Positions 41,719 to 50,045 of a stretch of 64,000 nt of DNA are shown here, piece after piece (position 1 is the first letter of the stretch; each line of letters opens with the position of its first letter). Position numbers and translations under genes: made by a program. Source of the stretch: Amycolatopsis oliviviridis. GTDB lineage: Bacteria; Actinomycetota; Actinomycetes; Mycobacteriales; Pseudonocardiaceae. The notes beneath the pieces are model-generated. The model saw only the letters and a program-made list of their open reading frames with translations. It made no database searches and was not told the DNA's origin. The stretch spans positions 62,001-126,000 of the forward strand of contig NZ_BNAY01000008.1 of assembly GCF_014654365.1 (NCBI RefSeq). Direction: 5' to 3'.

Positions 41719-43071
41719 TCAGGGGAGGCCGGCGAGCGACTTCTCCAGGGCCTCATCCGGCAGCGCGTGATCGGAGATGTCGCCCGCCAGGTAGGCGCCG
41801 TACGCCGGGAGGTCGAGGTGCGCGTGCCCGCACAGCGCGGTCAGTATCACCTTCTCCTCACCGGTTTCCTTGCACCGCAACGCTTCCTGAATGCACGCGG
41901 CGAGCGCGTGCGTCGGCTCCGGCGCGGGGATGATGCCCTCGGTCCGCGCGAACCGCACACCCGCGGCGAAGCAGTCCTCCTGCCCGATGGCGAGCGCCTC
42001 GATGAGGCCGAGTTCGTAGATGTGCGAGATCAGCGGTGACATCCCGTGGTAGCGCAGGCCGCCGGCGTGGATGGGGTCGGGGATGAAATCGTGACCGAGG
42101 GTGTGCATCTTCAGCAACGGTGTCAGCCCGGCGGTGTCCCCGAAGTCGTACGCGTACTTCCCGCGGGTGAGTGTCGGGCAGGCGGCCGGTTCGACGGCGC
42201 GGATCACCGGGTCCATCCGTCCGGCGAGTTTCTCGCGCAGGAACGGGAAGGCGAGCCCGCCGAAATTGGAACCGCCGCCAGTGCAGCCGACGAGGACGTC
42301 CGGGGTGTCCCCGGCGAGTTCGAACTGCTTGAGCGCCTCTTCGCCGATGATCGTCTGATGCAGCAGCACGTGGTTGAGCACGCTGCCGAGCGCGTAACGG
42401 GTGTTGTCCGCCTGCGCCGCCTGCTCGACGGCCTCACTGATCGCGATGCCGAGGCTCCCGGTCGATCCCGGGTCGGCGGCCAGGATCGCGCGGCCGGATT
42501 CGGTCAGCTCGGACGGGCTCGGGTGCACCGTCGCGCCGAAGGTCTCCATCATCAGCTTGCGATATGGCTTCTGGTCGTACGAAGCGCGGACCTGCCACAC
42601 CTCGCATTCGAGTCCGAAGGTGGCGCAGGCGAACGCGAGCGCGCTCCCCCACTGTCCGGCCCCGGTCTCCGTCGTCAGCCTCGTGACCCCCTCGGCCGCG
42701 TTGTAGAACGCCTGCGGCACGGCGGTGTTGGGCTTGTGCGAGCCGACCGGGCTGACACCCTCGTACTTGTAGTAGATCCGGGCGGGCGTGCCGAGCGCCT
42801 TCTCCAGCCGCCGCGCGCGGAACAACGGCGACGGACGCCAGAGCCGGTAGACGTCCAGGACCTCTTCGGGGATGTCGACGTAGCGTTCGGTGGTGACCTC
42901 TTGGGCGATCAGCGCCTGCGGGAACAGCGGCGCGAGATCGTCCGGGCCGACCGGCTCGCGGGTGCCCGGATGCAGGGGCGGCGGCGGTGGCTCCGGCAGA
43001 TCCGGGACGACGTTGTACCACCTCGTCGGCATGTCCGCTTCGTCGAGGATGAATTTCGTCCGCTCCGCCAT
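41719..43071 (-). CDS. TrpB-like (TrpB2) PLP-dependent enzyme
   Basis: A 450-residue tryptophan synthase beta-like protein of the TrpB2 branch. The PLP lysine is in [13 protein letters not shown], the phosphate-binding glycine loop in [17 protein letters not shown], and the [15 protein letters not shown] block is typical. TrpB2 enzymes condense indole with serine or O-phosphoserine, often without TrpA. No trp genes are adjacent, which fits a salvage or accessory role. It lies 38 kb from the tryptophan-degrading operon, so no local link is claimed. Confidence 0.88.
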   Translation of the reverse strand: MAERTKFILDEADMPTRWYNVVPDLPEPPPPPLHPGTREPVGPDDLAPLFPQALIAQEVTTERYVDIPEEVLDVYRLWRPSPLFRARRLEKALGTPARIYYKYEGVSPVGSHKPNTAVPQAFYNAAEGVTRLTTETGAGQWGSALAFACATFGLECEVWQVRASYDQKPYRKLMMETFGATVHPSPSELTESGRAILAADPGSTGSLGIAISEAVEQAAQADNTRYALGSVLNHVLLHQTIIGEEALKQFELAGDTPDVLVGCTGGGSNFGGLAFPFLREKLAGRMDPVIRAVEPAACPTLTRGKYAYDFGDTAGLTPLLKMHTLGHDFIPDPIHAGGLRYHGMSPLISHIYELGLIEALAIGQEDCFAAGVRFARTEGIIPAPEPTHALAACIQEALRCKETGEEKVILTALCGHAHLDLPAYGAYLAGDISDHALPDEALEKSLAGLP

Positions 43072-43147
43072 TGAGCCTCCTCCGTCCGTCTCTTCAACCT
43101 AAAGGGACGGACGGCGCGGCACCAGGGACGACTACTACGGTGTGGTG

Positions 43148-44032
43148 ATGGGGAATCTCGTACTGCTGGACGCACCGTCCAACCTCGGCCTGCGACCGCC
43201 CGCCGAAGGGGTCGTCCCGGGCTGCTACAAAGCGCCGGGCGCGCTGCGTGACCACGGCCTGCTCACCCGTTTGGACGCGACCGACGGCGGCGTGGTCACA
43301 CCGCCGCGATATCTGCCCGCGTGGTCGCCCGGCAGCGGCGTCCGGAACGCGGACGGCATCGCGACCTACACGGCCACCCTCGCCGAGCGTCTCGCGAAGA
43401 TCCGCGCGGACGGTGGCTTCCCGGTCGTGCTCGGCGGCGACTGCTCGATCGCGCTCGCCGCGATGCTGACCCTGCGTCGCGAAGGACGCTTCGGCATCGT
43501 CTACTTCGACGGGCACGACGACTTCCGGCACCTCGGCAATTCCGACCACGTCGGTGCGGTCGGCGGCGAAGCCCTCGCCGTCGTGACCGGCCGCGGCGCC
43601 CCGGAACTGGCCGATGTGGACGGCCTGTCGCCGTACGTCCGCGACGAAGACGTCCTCGTGCTCGGTGTCCGCGCGGAAGAATCCGCCGAGGCGCGCGAAG
43701 CCGGGCTTCGCGTCGTGACCAGCCAGGAGATCATGGCGTCCGGCACCGACGGCGCGCTCGCCGCGGCCCGCGAGATCTTCACGCCGCTGGACGGTTTCTG
43801 GATCCACATCGACATCGACACCCTCGACCCGGAGTTCGTGTCCGCTGTGGACAGTCCCGATCCCGGCGGGCTCAGCCCGGACAAGCTCGTCGAACTGCTG
43901 CGCGGCCTCGTCGCGCTCCCCGGCGCGGCCGGGCTGGAACTGACCATCTTCGATCCCGACCTCGACCCCGACGGCACCCAGGCCGCCCTGGTGGCGGACT
44001 GTCTCGTGCGCGCACTGGAAGGAACCCGATGA
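43148..44032 (+). CDS. Arginase/agmatinase-family hydrolase with GGDCS motif
   Basis: A 294-residue ureohydrolase-fold protein. The second and third metal motifs are normal (FDGHDDF and HIDIDTLDPE), but the first, usually GGDHS, reads GGDCS, so one Mn ligand histidine is cysteine. Activity on arginine is uncertain; other guanidino or formimino substrates are possible. The ATG at 43148 has TACGGT (43136-43141) 6 bases upstream and no ribosome site, indicating a leaderless message; two GTG codons precede it. Its stop overlaps the next gene (ATGA). Confidence 0.8.
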   Translation: MGNLVLLDAPSNLGLRPPAEGVVPGCYKAPGALRDHGLLTRLDATDGGVVTPPRYLPAWSPGSGVRNADGIATYTATLAERLAKIRADGGFPVVLGGDCSIALAAMLTLRREGRFGIVYFDGHDDFRHLGNSDHVGAVGGEALAVVTGRGAPELADVDGLSPYVRDEDVLVLGVRAEESAEAREAGLRVVTSQEIMASGTDGALAAAREIFTPLDGFWIHIDIDTLDPEFVSAVDSPDPGGLSPDKLVELLRGLVALPGAAGLELTIFDPDLDPDGTQAALVADCLVRALEGTR

Positions 44033-44718
44033 CCCAGGTGACCGTCGCCGACGGCTCGTTCGACGCCCCGCTCTGGCTGCCCGAATCCGGCTCCGGCCCG
44101 GGTCTGGTGCTGATCCAGGAGATCTTCGGCCTCGACGACTACCTCAAGTCGGTCGCCGCCGACCTCGCGAAGCTGGGCTACGTCGTCGCCGTGCCCGAAC
44201 TGTTCTGGCGGATCGCCCCCGGCTGGTCGGCCACGCACGATGAAGCCGGGATCTCGGCGTCGATGGAGGTCTCCGGCAAACTCGACCCGGCGCGCGCCGT
44301 CACCGACATCCTCGCGACCCTGGCGATGCTGCGGGCGCTGCCCGGGACCGGTGGCCGCGCCGGTGTCTTCGGCTTCTGCCTCGGCGGCTCGATGGCCTAC
44401 GCCTCGGCCGCCGAGGGCGATCCGGACGTCGCCGTCTCGTACTACGGTTCGACCGTGCCGGGGCAGGTTCCGTTGCTGGACAAGATCACCTGCCCGATCC
44501 AGTTCCAGTTCGGCGGCGCCGATCCCTACATTCCCGTCGAGGGCGTGCGTCGCCTGGCCGACGCGGTCGCTTCTCACGACGGTGCGGAGATCCACATCCA
44601 CGAGGGCGCCGGGCACGCGTTCCACAACCACGTGGCGCCGATGTTCCACCAGCCGGAGCCTGCCGCGGCGGCGTGGGAACTGACGCTGGAGTTCCTGCGG
44701 CGGGTGTTCCCGGCGTAG
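44029..44718 (+). CDS. Dienelactone hydrolase family protein
   Basis: A 229-residue alpha/beta hydrolase. The nucleophile elbow is GFCLGGS (cysteine in place of serine, as in dienelactone hydrolase), the acid is in FGGADPYIP, and the histidine in GAGHAFHN. Members open lactones of chloroaromatic pathways, but most have unknown substrates. It is translationally coupled to the arginase-family gene upstream and followed by a strong hairpin. Confidence 0.88.
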   Translation: MTQVTVADGSFDAPLWLPESGSGPGLVLIQEIFGLDDYLKSVAADLAKLGYVVAVPELFWRIAPGWSATHDEAGISASMEVSGKLDPARAVTDILATLAMLRALPGTGGRAGVFGFCLGGSMAYASAAEGDPDVAVSYYGSTVPGQVPLLDKITCPIQFQFGGADPYIPVEGVRRLADAVASHDGAEIHIHEGAGHAFHNHVAPMFHQPEPAAAAWELTLEFLRRVFPA

Positions 44719-44727
44719 GTGAGTGGT

Positions 44728-44795
44728 GGGTCGGGGTGGTCGTGAGTGGTAAGTGTCGTTAGAACGTCACTTACCACTCACGACCACCCCGACCC
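44728..44795. terminator. 28-bp perfect hairpin (family C)
   Basis: Arms 44728-44755 and 44768-44795 are exact reverse complements around a 12-base loop, beginning 9 bp after the dienelactone hydrolase stop. The CGTGAGTGGT word recurs in degenerate form around 52882-52915. Confidence 0.78.
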
Positions 44796-44830
44796 AGGCC
44801 GTCGCGCCGGAATATGTCGGTGCCTCGCGA

Positions 44831-44843
44831 TAGTTTCCCCACC
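44831..44843 (+). promoter_or_regulatory. -10 element for a leaderless transcript
   Basis: TAGTTT at 44831-44836 is followed by exactly 7 bases and then the ATG of the deacetylase gene at 44844, with no ribosome-binding site. This is the typical layout of leaderless actinobacterial genes and fixes the start. Confidence 0.55.
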
Positions 44844-45638
44844 ATGGCCACATTGGTGAGTTTTCACGCCCACCCCGACGACGAGTGCATCGTCGCGGGC
44901 GGCGTCATGCGCAAGGCTTTCGAGGAAGGCCACCGTGTCGTGCTCGTCGTCGCGACCAGGGGCGAGGTCGGCGAGGTCCCGGACGGGTTCCTCGACGAGG
45001 GAGAGGAGTTGTGGCAGCGCCGCGTGCAGGAGACGCACGCTTCCGCCGAGGTCCTGGGGGCCAAGCGCGTGGAGTTCCTGGGGTACACCGACTCCGGCAT
45101 GATGGGCGAGCCGCGCAACGACGTGCCCGGCACGTTCTGGCAGGCCGACGTCGAGGAGGCCGCCCAGCGGCTGGCCGAGATCCTGCGCGAAGAGCAGGCG
45201 GAGGTCCTGACCGTCTACGACGACAACGGCGGCTACGGGCATCCGGACCACATCCAGGTGCACCGCGTCGGCATGCGCGCGGCCGAGCTGGCGGGCACGC
45301 CGCGGGTCTACGAGGCGACGAGCAACAGTGACGAGATGCGCCGCGGCATGGAGGAGGCCGTGCGGACCGGGCAGATGAAGGCCGAGGACCTCCCCGACTT
45401 CGAAGACGGTTCCGAGTTCGGCAAGCCGGAGGCGATCCTGACGGCGAGGGTCGACGTCACCGCGTACCTGCCGCACAAACGGGCCGCGATGCGCGCGCAC
45501 GCCAGTCAGATCAGCGAGGACTCGTTCTTCCTCGCGATGCCCGACGAGGGTTTCGCGCAGGCGTTCGGCGTCGAGTGGTTCATCCGCGCGGGCCAGGGTC
45601 CGGGCATCACCGAAACCGATCTGATGGCGGGGCTCTGA
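44844..45638 (+). CDS. mca: LmbE/PIG-L deacetylase, mycothiol S-conjugate amidase-like
   Basis: A 264-residue zinc hydrolase. The metal motif HAHPDDE is at residues 8-14 and the second motif GHPDHIQVH in the middle; the C-terminal AYLPHKRAAMRAHASQIS block resembles Mca and MshB. Mca cleaves mycothiol conjugates to remove electrophiles, and MshB makes mycothiol; which role applies here is not certain, so the symbol is provisional. The start follows from the leaderless promoter. A DUF1877 gene follows after 4 bp. Confidence 0.8.
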   Translation: MATLVSFHAHPDDECIVAGGVMRKAFEEGHRVVLVVATRGEVGEVPDGFLDEGEELWQRRVQETHASAEVLGAKRVEFLGYTDSGMMGEPRNDVPGTFWQADVEEAAQRLAEILREEQAEVLTVYDDNGGYGHPDHIQVHRVGMRAAELAGTPRVYEATSNSDEMRRGMEEAVRTGQMKAEDLPDFEDGSEFGKPEAILTARVDVTAYLPHKRAAMRAHASQISEDSFFLAMPDEGFAQAFGVEWFIRAGQGPGITETDLMAGL

Positions 45639-45642
45639 CCGA

Positions 45643-46107
45643 ATGGGCATGTGCGGCGCGTACCTGCGCGTCACCTCCGGTGACCTGCGCGAGCTGATCG
45701 AAGAACCCGATCGGTACTGGGAGTACGCGGAGAAGGCCGACGGCACCGAGCGCGCGGTGGACGTCGACAAGGCTTGGAACGCGCTTTGGTACCTGATCGG
45801 GCGGGCCGGGTTCGAGGTCGACTTCGTGCTGGGCGGAACACTGCTGGGGGAAGCCGACAGTGACGGGCCGCCGCGATACTTCGACGCGGGCGAGGTGCGG
45901 ACGATCTCGGCGGAGCTGTCGCGGACCGGATTCGACGAGCTTTCGCAGGGCGTCACACTCTCGGACCTCGAGGCCGAGGGGATCTACCCGTCGATCTGGG
46001 ACGAGCCCGACGCGCTGGACTACGTGCGCGAGTACTACGACGTGCTCGTGCCGTTCTTCGCCGATGCCGCGAAGGCCGGGGACCCGGTCGTCACGATCAT
46101 CACCTGA
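45643..46107 (+). CDS. YfbM/DUF1877 family protein
   Basis: A 154-residue small protein of the DUF1877 (YfbM) family: the N-terminal MGMCGAYLRV and the central AWNALWYLIGRAGF, LGGTLLGEADSDGPPRYF are diagnostic. Function unknown; members occur in many bacteria and in toxin-immunity contexts. It is 4 bp after the deacetylase stop, so transcribed with it. Confidence 0.87.
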   Translation: MGMCGAYLRVTSGDLRELIEEPDRYWEYAEKADGTERAVDVDKAWNALWYLIGRAGFEVDFVLGGTLLGEADSDGPPRYFDAGEVRTISAELSRTGFDELSQGVTLSDLEAEGIYPSIWDEPDALDYVREYYDVLVPFFADAAKAGDPVVTIIT

Positions 46108-46116
46108 CGGGCGCAA

Positions 46117-46171
46117 GTCCGTGAAGGACTCCTTGAGGGACCCAGAGTCCCTCAAGGAGTCCTTCACGGAC
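46117..46171. terminator. 25-bp perfect hairpin between DUF1877 and ridA genes
   Basis: Arms 46117-46141 and 46147-46171 are exact reverse complements with a 5-base loop, placed between convergent genes. The core TGAAGGACTCCTT is similar to, but not the same as, the family A core. Confidence 0.78.
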
Positions 46172-46189
46172 ACCCAGGACGACGCCAGG

Positions 46190-46588
46190 TCAGGCCGTGG
46201 CGGCGGTGACGTCGAGTTCGACGAGCTGCCCGGGGTAGCCGAGCTGCGCGACACCGAGCAGGGTGCTCGCGGTCGTGAAGGCCTCTCCGATCTCCGACTC
46301 GACGAACCGGTCCCACACCGCCGAGAGCACCTCGGCGTCCGGCGTCACCACGTAGATCACGGTGCGCACGACGTCGGCCGGGGTCGCCTCGGCGAAGGCG
46401 AGTGCGGCGGCGGTGTTCGCGACGACCTGGTCGACCTGCGCGAGCACGTCGCCGTCGACGACCTTGCCGTCTTCGGTGAGCGGGCACTGACCGGCGAGGT
46501 GGACGTCCCGGCGCCCTTCGACGACGGTCACGTGGTGGTAGGTGGGCGTGGGGTGCAGACCGGGCGGATGGTGGCGTTGAATGGTCAC
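46190..46588 (-). CDS. RidA-family (YjgF) protein
   Basis: A 132-residue Rid/YjgF/UK114 protein. Such trimers hydrolyse reactive enamine/imine intermediates released by PLP enzymes. The conserved LAGQCPLTEDGKVV block and VVRTVIYVVT strand are present; the catalytic arginine of RidA (in R-x-x-x-Q-x-P like segments) is less clear, so it may belong to a Rid1-7 subgroup. The GTG at 46588 fits homologous N-termini, with an ATG at 46597 as alternative. It is divergent from mtnA. Confidence 0.85.
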   Translation of the reverse strand: MTIQRHHPPGLHPTPTYHHVTVVEGRRDVHLAGQCPLTEDGKVVDGDVLAQVDQVVANTAAALAFAEATPADVVRTVIYVVTPDAEVLSAVWDRFVESEIGEAFTTASTLLGVAQLGYPGQLVELDVTAATA

Positions 46589-46649
46589 GATCCGCATCTT
46601 CATCGACCCGGTCACGACCGGCCAACTGGATTTCCGGGGGAACCTCGCC

Positions 46650-47615
46650 ATGCGCAGGACGATCGACTGGACCGGCGACGCGGTCACGATCATCGACCAG
46701 ACCGCGTTGCCCGCCGAGTACCGCGTGCTCGAACTGCGCACGGTCGGCGATCTCGTCGGCGCGATCCAGCGGCTCGCGGTCCGCGGGGCGCCGGCGCTCG
46801 GCGCGGCGGGCGCGCTCGGCGTGGTGCTCGCGATCCGCGCGAAGGGTGACGTCGAGGCCGACGCGCGCCGGGTCGCCGAGGCCAGGCCGACGGCGGTCAA
46901 CCTGAGCTGGGGCGTCTCCCGCGCGCTCGCGAAGCTTCCGGAAGGGCCGGAAGCCGTCCTCGCCGAAGCGCTGGCGATCCTCGACGAGGACGAGCGGATC
47001 AATCACGAAGCCTCACGGCTGGCGGCCGAAGTGGTGCTCGCGCACTGCGGGCAGCGGCCGTTGCGGCTGCTCAGCCACTGCAACGCCGGACATCTCGCGA
47101 CGGTCGCCTGGGGCAGCGCGCTCGGCGTCGTCTGGCATCTGCAGACCCGTGGCCTGGTCGAATCCGTGCTGGTCGACGAGACCCGGCCGCTGCTGCAGGG
47201 CGCCCGTCTGACCGCCTGGGAACTGGCCGAAGCCGGTGTCCCGTACCGGATCCAGCCCGACGGCGCGGCCGCCGCCGCGATGAGCCGCGGCCTGGTCGAC
47301 TGCGTGCTCGTCGGCGCCGACCGGATCGCCGCCAACGGCGACGTCGCCAACAAGATCGGCACCTACGGTCTCGCCATCGCGGCGAAGCACCACGGGATCC
47401 CCTTCGTGGTCGTCGCCCCTTCGTCCACTGTGGACACCACGATGCCGGACGGCGCCGGGATCGTGATCGAGGAACGCGATCCCGGCGAGGTCCTGAGCTT
47501 CGGCGGTACGACGGTCGCGCCCGAAGGCGCGGAGGTGTTCAACCCCGCCTTCGACGTGACGCCGCACGAGCTGATCACCGCGGTCGTCACCGAGCAGGGC
47601 GTGCTGCGCCCGTGA
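46650..47615 (+). CDS. mtnA: S-methyl-5-thioribose-1-phosphate isomerase
   Basis: A 321-residue enzyme of methionine salvage that converts methylthioribose-1-phosphate to the ribulose form. The motifs AVRGAPALGAAGALGVV, LSHCNAGHLATVAWGSALGV (catalytic Cys), ETRPLLQGARLTAWEL and VGADRIAANGDVANKIGTY (catalytic Asp) are all intact. The ATG at 46650 follows a GGGGG stretch. No other salvage gene is adjacent. It overlaps the convergent secreted-protein gene by 29 bp at the 3' end. Confidence 0.93.
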   Translation: MRRTIDWTGDAVTIIDQTALPAEYRVLELRTVGDLVGAIQRLAVRGAPALGAAGALGVVLAIRAKGDVEADARRVAEARPTAVNLSWGVSRALAKLPEGPEAVLAEALAILDEDERINHEASRLAAEVVLAHCGQRPLRLLSHCNAGHLATVAWGSALGVVWHLQTRGLVESVLVDETRPLLQGARLTAWELAEAGVPYRIQPDGAAAAAMSRGLVDCVLVGADRIAANGDVANKIGTYGLAIAAKHHGIPFVVVAPSSTVDTTMPDGAGIVIEERDPGEVLSFGGTTVAPEGAEVFNPAFDVTPHELITAVVTEQGVLRP

Positions 47616-48495
47616 GCAGCTTGGTGAACAAGGCGGCCGTCTCGGCGTCGTCGTAGCTCAGCGGGAGCGTGTCGAAGTAGTACCGGACCAGGCCGGGCCG
47701 GGTGCTCACGATGAGCCCGAAGTCGATCGTCCGCCCCTTCGCCCGCACGGTCCCGCGGTACTCCTGGAACTTCGTGTGCGGGCCGGCGGCCGACTGATCG
47801 GCCGTCAGCCGGACGTCAGTCATCGCACCCGACAGCCTGCCGAGGTAGGCGGCGTGGCAGCCCGGATCCGTCACCGGTGCCGTCAAACCCGGCCCGGTGA
47901 AGGCCGGTCCTTTCCGGGGACAGTCGACGGCGACACCGGCGAACAGTTCACGGAGCGCTTCCTTTTCGAGGGGGCGGAACCATTCCGTCCGATCGTGGTA
48001 GCGGCGCCCCTGGGTGACTTCGCCGTCCTTGAGCACCACCCGGTAGACGGCCGGGTACCGCACCGTCCGCCCGGCGATCACCGCTTCGTTGGCCGCTTCG
48101 TAGAAGACCGCGTCCCCGTTCACCACGATCTTCACCGGGGTGAACCGGAACGTCGGAAAGGCTCCCAGCAGGGTCCGCAGGTTGTTCTCGATGTTCGCCC
48201 TGCCCGCCACCGGCGCGGCGCTGCCCGATTCGGCCAGTGTCCCGTCGGCGGCGAAGATGGTGCCGTACAGCCGGACCCGGGCTTCCCGCGCTTCGGGCGT
48301 GTCCGAAAGCATGGCGCCGAATTCCGTCTGTTTCGTGATGAAGGCGCAGGCGGACGGCGAAACCGTGCCTTCGACCCGGTCACCCAGCCGCTCCAGGATC
48401 GGGCAGCCCTCCTCCGCCTGCGCCATTCCGCTTCCCATCACCGTCGCGCCGAGCAGAACCGCCGCGATACCAAGGAATCTCTTCACTTTTCGCAC
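47587..48495 (-). CDS. Secreted SnoaL/NTF2-like hypothetical protein
   Basis: A 302-residue protein with a signal peptide (RKVKRFLGIAAVLLGATVMG, cleaved after AQA at about residue 27). The first half of the mature part resembles NTF2/SnoaL-fold domains (FAADGTLAESGSAAPVAGRA, then FRFTPVKIVVNGDAVFYEA). Three cysteines in the mature part could form disulphides. Function unknown. The GTG at 48495 has AAGGTGG upstream. It lies 58 bp from the Eis-like gene on the same strand. Confidence 0.75.
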   Translation of the reverse strand: MRKVKRFLGIAAVLLGATVMGSGMAQAEEGCPILERLGDRVEGTVSPSACAFITKQTEFGAMLSDTPEAREARVRLYGTIFAADGTLAESGSAAPVAGRANIENNLRTLLGAFPTFRFTPVKIVVNGDAVFYEAANEAVIAGRTVRYPAVYRVVLKDGEVTQGRRYHDRTEWFRPLEKEALRELFAGVAVDCPRKGPAFTGPGLTAPVTDPGCHAAYLGRLSGAMTDVRLTADQSAAGPHTKFQEYRGTVRAKGRTIDFGLIVSTRPGLVRYYFDTLPLSYDDAETAALFTKLLTGAARPAR

Positions 48496-48553
48496 TCGGC
48501 CACCTTGGCAAGGGCGACCGGGCGAAGTCGATTACCCGCCAGGTAATGCCGGG

Positions 48554-49774
48554 CTAGAAGGATTCCAGGCAGGAAGGCTCGCGGTCGGTGGCGAACGCCG
48601 CCGTCGCGCGCGAAACAGCTCCCTCGGTTCGCTCCTTGATCCGGCCCGCCGCGGCGAGGGTGCTCGGCCGGGTGCCGCCGAGGAAGATCGCGCCGAGGTC
48701 GATCACGTCCAGTTCGAGATCCGGCGCGTCCTCCACTCGCGTCACCGCGGCGTTCCCGTCGGCGCCGGCGGTGAGCCGCCAGTTCCCGGTGTTCCACGGG
48801 CAGAAGGCGTCGTGCACGCCGAACACCAGGTCCACCGGACCGCGGTAGCGGCGGGTGACCAGGGCGCGATCGACGTCGACGAGCCGCACCCACAGCGAGT
48901 CCCCACCGGACCGGCTCATCTTGCGGGGGTCGGCGAGCATGTGGATGAGCGGTTCGTCGAGGGCGGCGTTCACCTCGATGGTGCCGATCAGGTCGTAGTC
49001 GAGCAGAAAGCGATACAGAGTCGCGTACGCCCGGGGTGTGGTCGCGACGAGTTCCTGCAGGCTCAGCGTCCCGCGCGGCCCTTCCTCGTCCCAGTCGCTC
49101 TTCACCCGGTAGATCGCGTAACCGTCCGGCAGGACGGCGAACTTCATCGCCGACGCGCCCTTGTGCCGGACCTCCCGGTCGTCGAGGTTGAACTCCCACG
49201 CCGATTCGGGCCGGTCGAGCGCGCCGACCCGCAGCGGCGCCTCCTTCTCGTAGATCGCCTTGATCAGCGGGATCGCCTCCTCCCGCGCGACTTCCCGGAC
49301 CCGTTCGGCTTCGAGTTCGACACCCGGCCGGAAAGCGGCCTTGGACCGGAGCTTCGCCCGGAAGAACTGCGCCCCGAGGCCGTAGCCGAAGCGGGGATAG
49401 ATGACCGATTCGGACGCCCACAGCGCGGCGATCGGTTCGCCGCCGTCCTCGTGCAGGCCGTGCAACTGCGCCCGCATGACCCGGGTGAGCACGCCGCGCC
49501 TGCGGTGCCCTGGTGCGACCCCGACCGAAGTCACCGCGGCGAGCGGTGTCTGCCCGGCCCCGGGAACGGTGATCTTGCGGGTGAGCAGTTCACCCGCTCC
49601 GATGAGCTCGTCTCCGTCGAAGACGGCGTGCGAACGCTCGGGCTCGAACACCAGCCCTTCGCGGAACTGAAGGCCTTCCTCGTTGTCGGAGAGGAACGCC
49701 CTCGCGAGCATGGAGGAGAACGCGGGCAGGTCGTCGGTGGTCAGGGTCCGGATGGCCAGGCTGTCATCGCTCAC
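48554..49774 (-). CDS. Eis-like GNAT N-acetyltransferase
   Basis: A 406-residue three-domain acetyltransferase of the Eis type: an N-terminal GNAT domain with the acetyl-CoA loop VAPGHRRRGVLTRVM, a second degenerate GNAT domain, and a C-terminal SCP2-like domain ending in a free C-terminal phenylalanine (CLESF), which in Eis acts as the catalytic carboxylate. Mycobacterial Eis acetylates aminoglycosides and other amines at several positions; the substrate here is unknown. Confidence 0.9.
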   Translation of the reverse strand: MSDDSLAIRTLTTDDLPAFSSMLARAFLSDNEEGLQFREGLVFEPERSHAVFDGDELIGAGELLTRKITVPGAGQTPLAAVTSVGVAPGHRRRGVLTRVMRAQLHGLHEDGGEPIAALWASESVIYPRFGYGLGAQFFRAKLRSKAAFRPGVELEAERVREVAREEAIPLIKAIYEKEAPLRVGALDRPESAWEFNLDDREVRHKGASAMKFAVLPDGYAIYRVKSDWDEEGPRGTLSLQELVATTPRAYATLYRFLLDYDLIGTIEVNAALDEPLIHMLADPRKMSRSGGDSLWVRLVDVDRALVTRRYRGPVDLVFGVHDAFCPWNTGNWRLTAGADGNAAVTRVEDAPDLELDVIDLGAIFLGGTRPSTLAAAGRIKERTEGAVSRATAAFATDREPSCLESF

Positions 49775-49827
49775 CCAGCCGTCCTACGCCGTTTCACCGA
49801 CGACCGCCACGCATTAAAGAGCGGACT

Positions 49828-50043
49828 TCAGGGCCGCGGCCCGATCACCGCACCGTTCTCCACCACTTCGATGGCCATGGCGGGGCAGGAATCCGCCGCG
49901 TCCAGCACCATCTCGTCCGGATTCACCTCCCCCTCGACCACCGTCGCCGTCGCGCCTTCGAGCTCGAAGACCTCCGGCATCAGCGCGGCACACATCCCCG
50001 AGCCGATGCACGTGTTGCCATCGACCTCGACTTTCCAGCTCAT
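49828..50043 (-). CDS. [3Fe-4S] ferredoxin, P450 partner
   Basis: A 71-residue ferredoxin with cysteines at positions 12, 18 and 53 (CIGSGMC ... CP), the pattern of single [3Fe-4S] ferredoxins that feed electrons to bacterial cytochromes P450. The ATG lies 2 bp after the P450 stop, so it is in the same operon. A reductase is not encoded nearby. Confidence 0.92.
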   Translation of the reverse strand: MSWKVEVDGNTCIGSGMCAALMPEVFELEGATATVVEGEVNPDEMVLDAADSCPAMAIEVVENGAVIGPRP

Positions 50044-50045
50044 GC

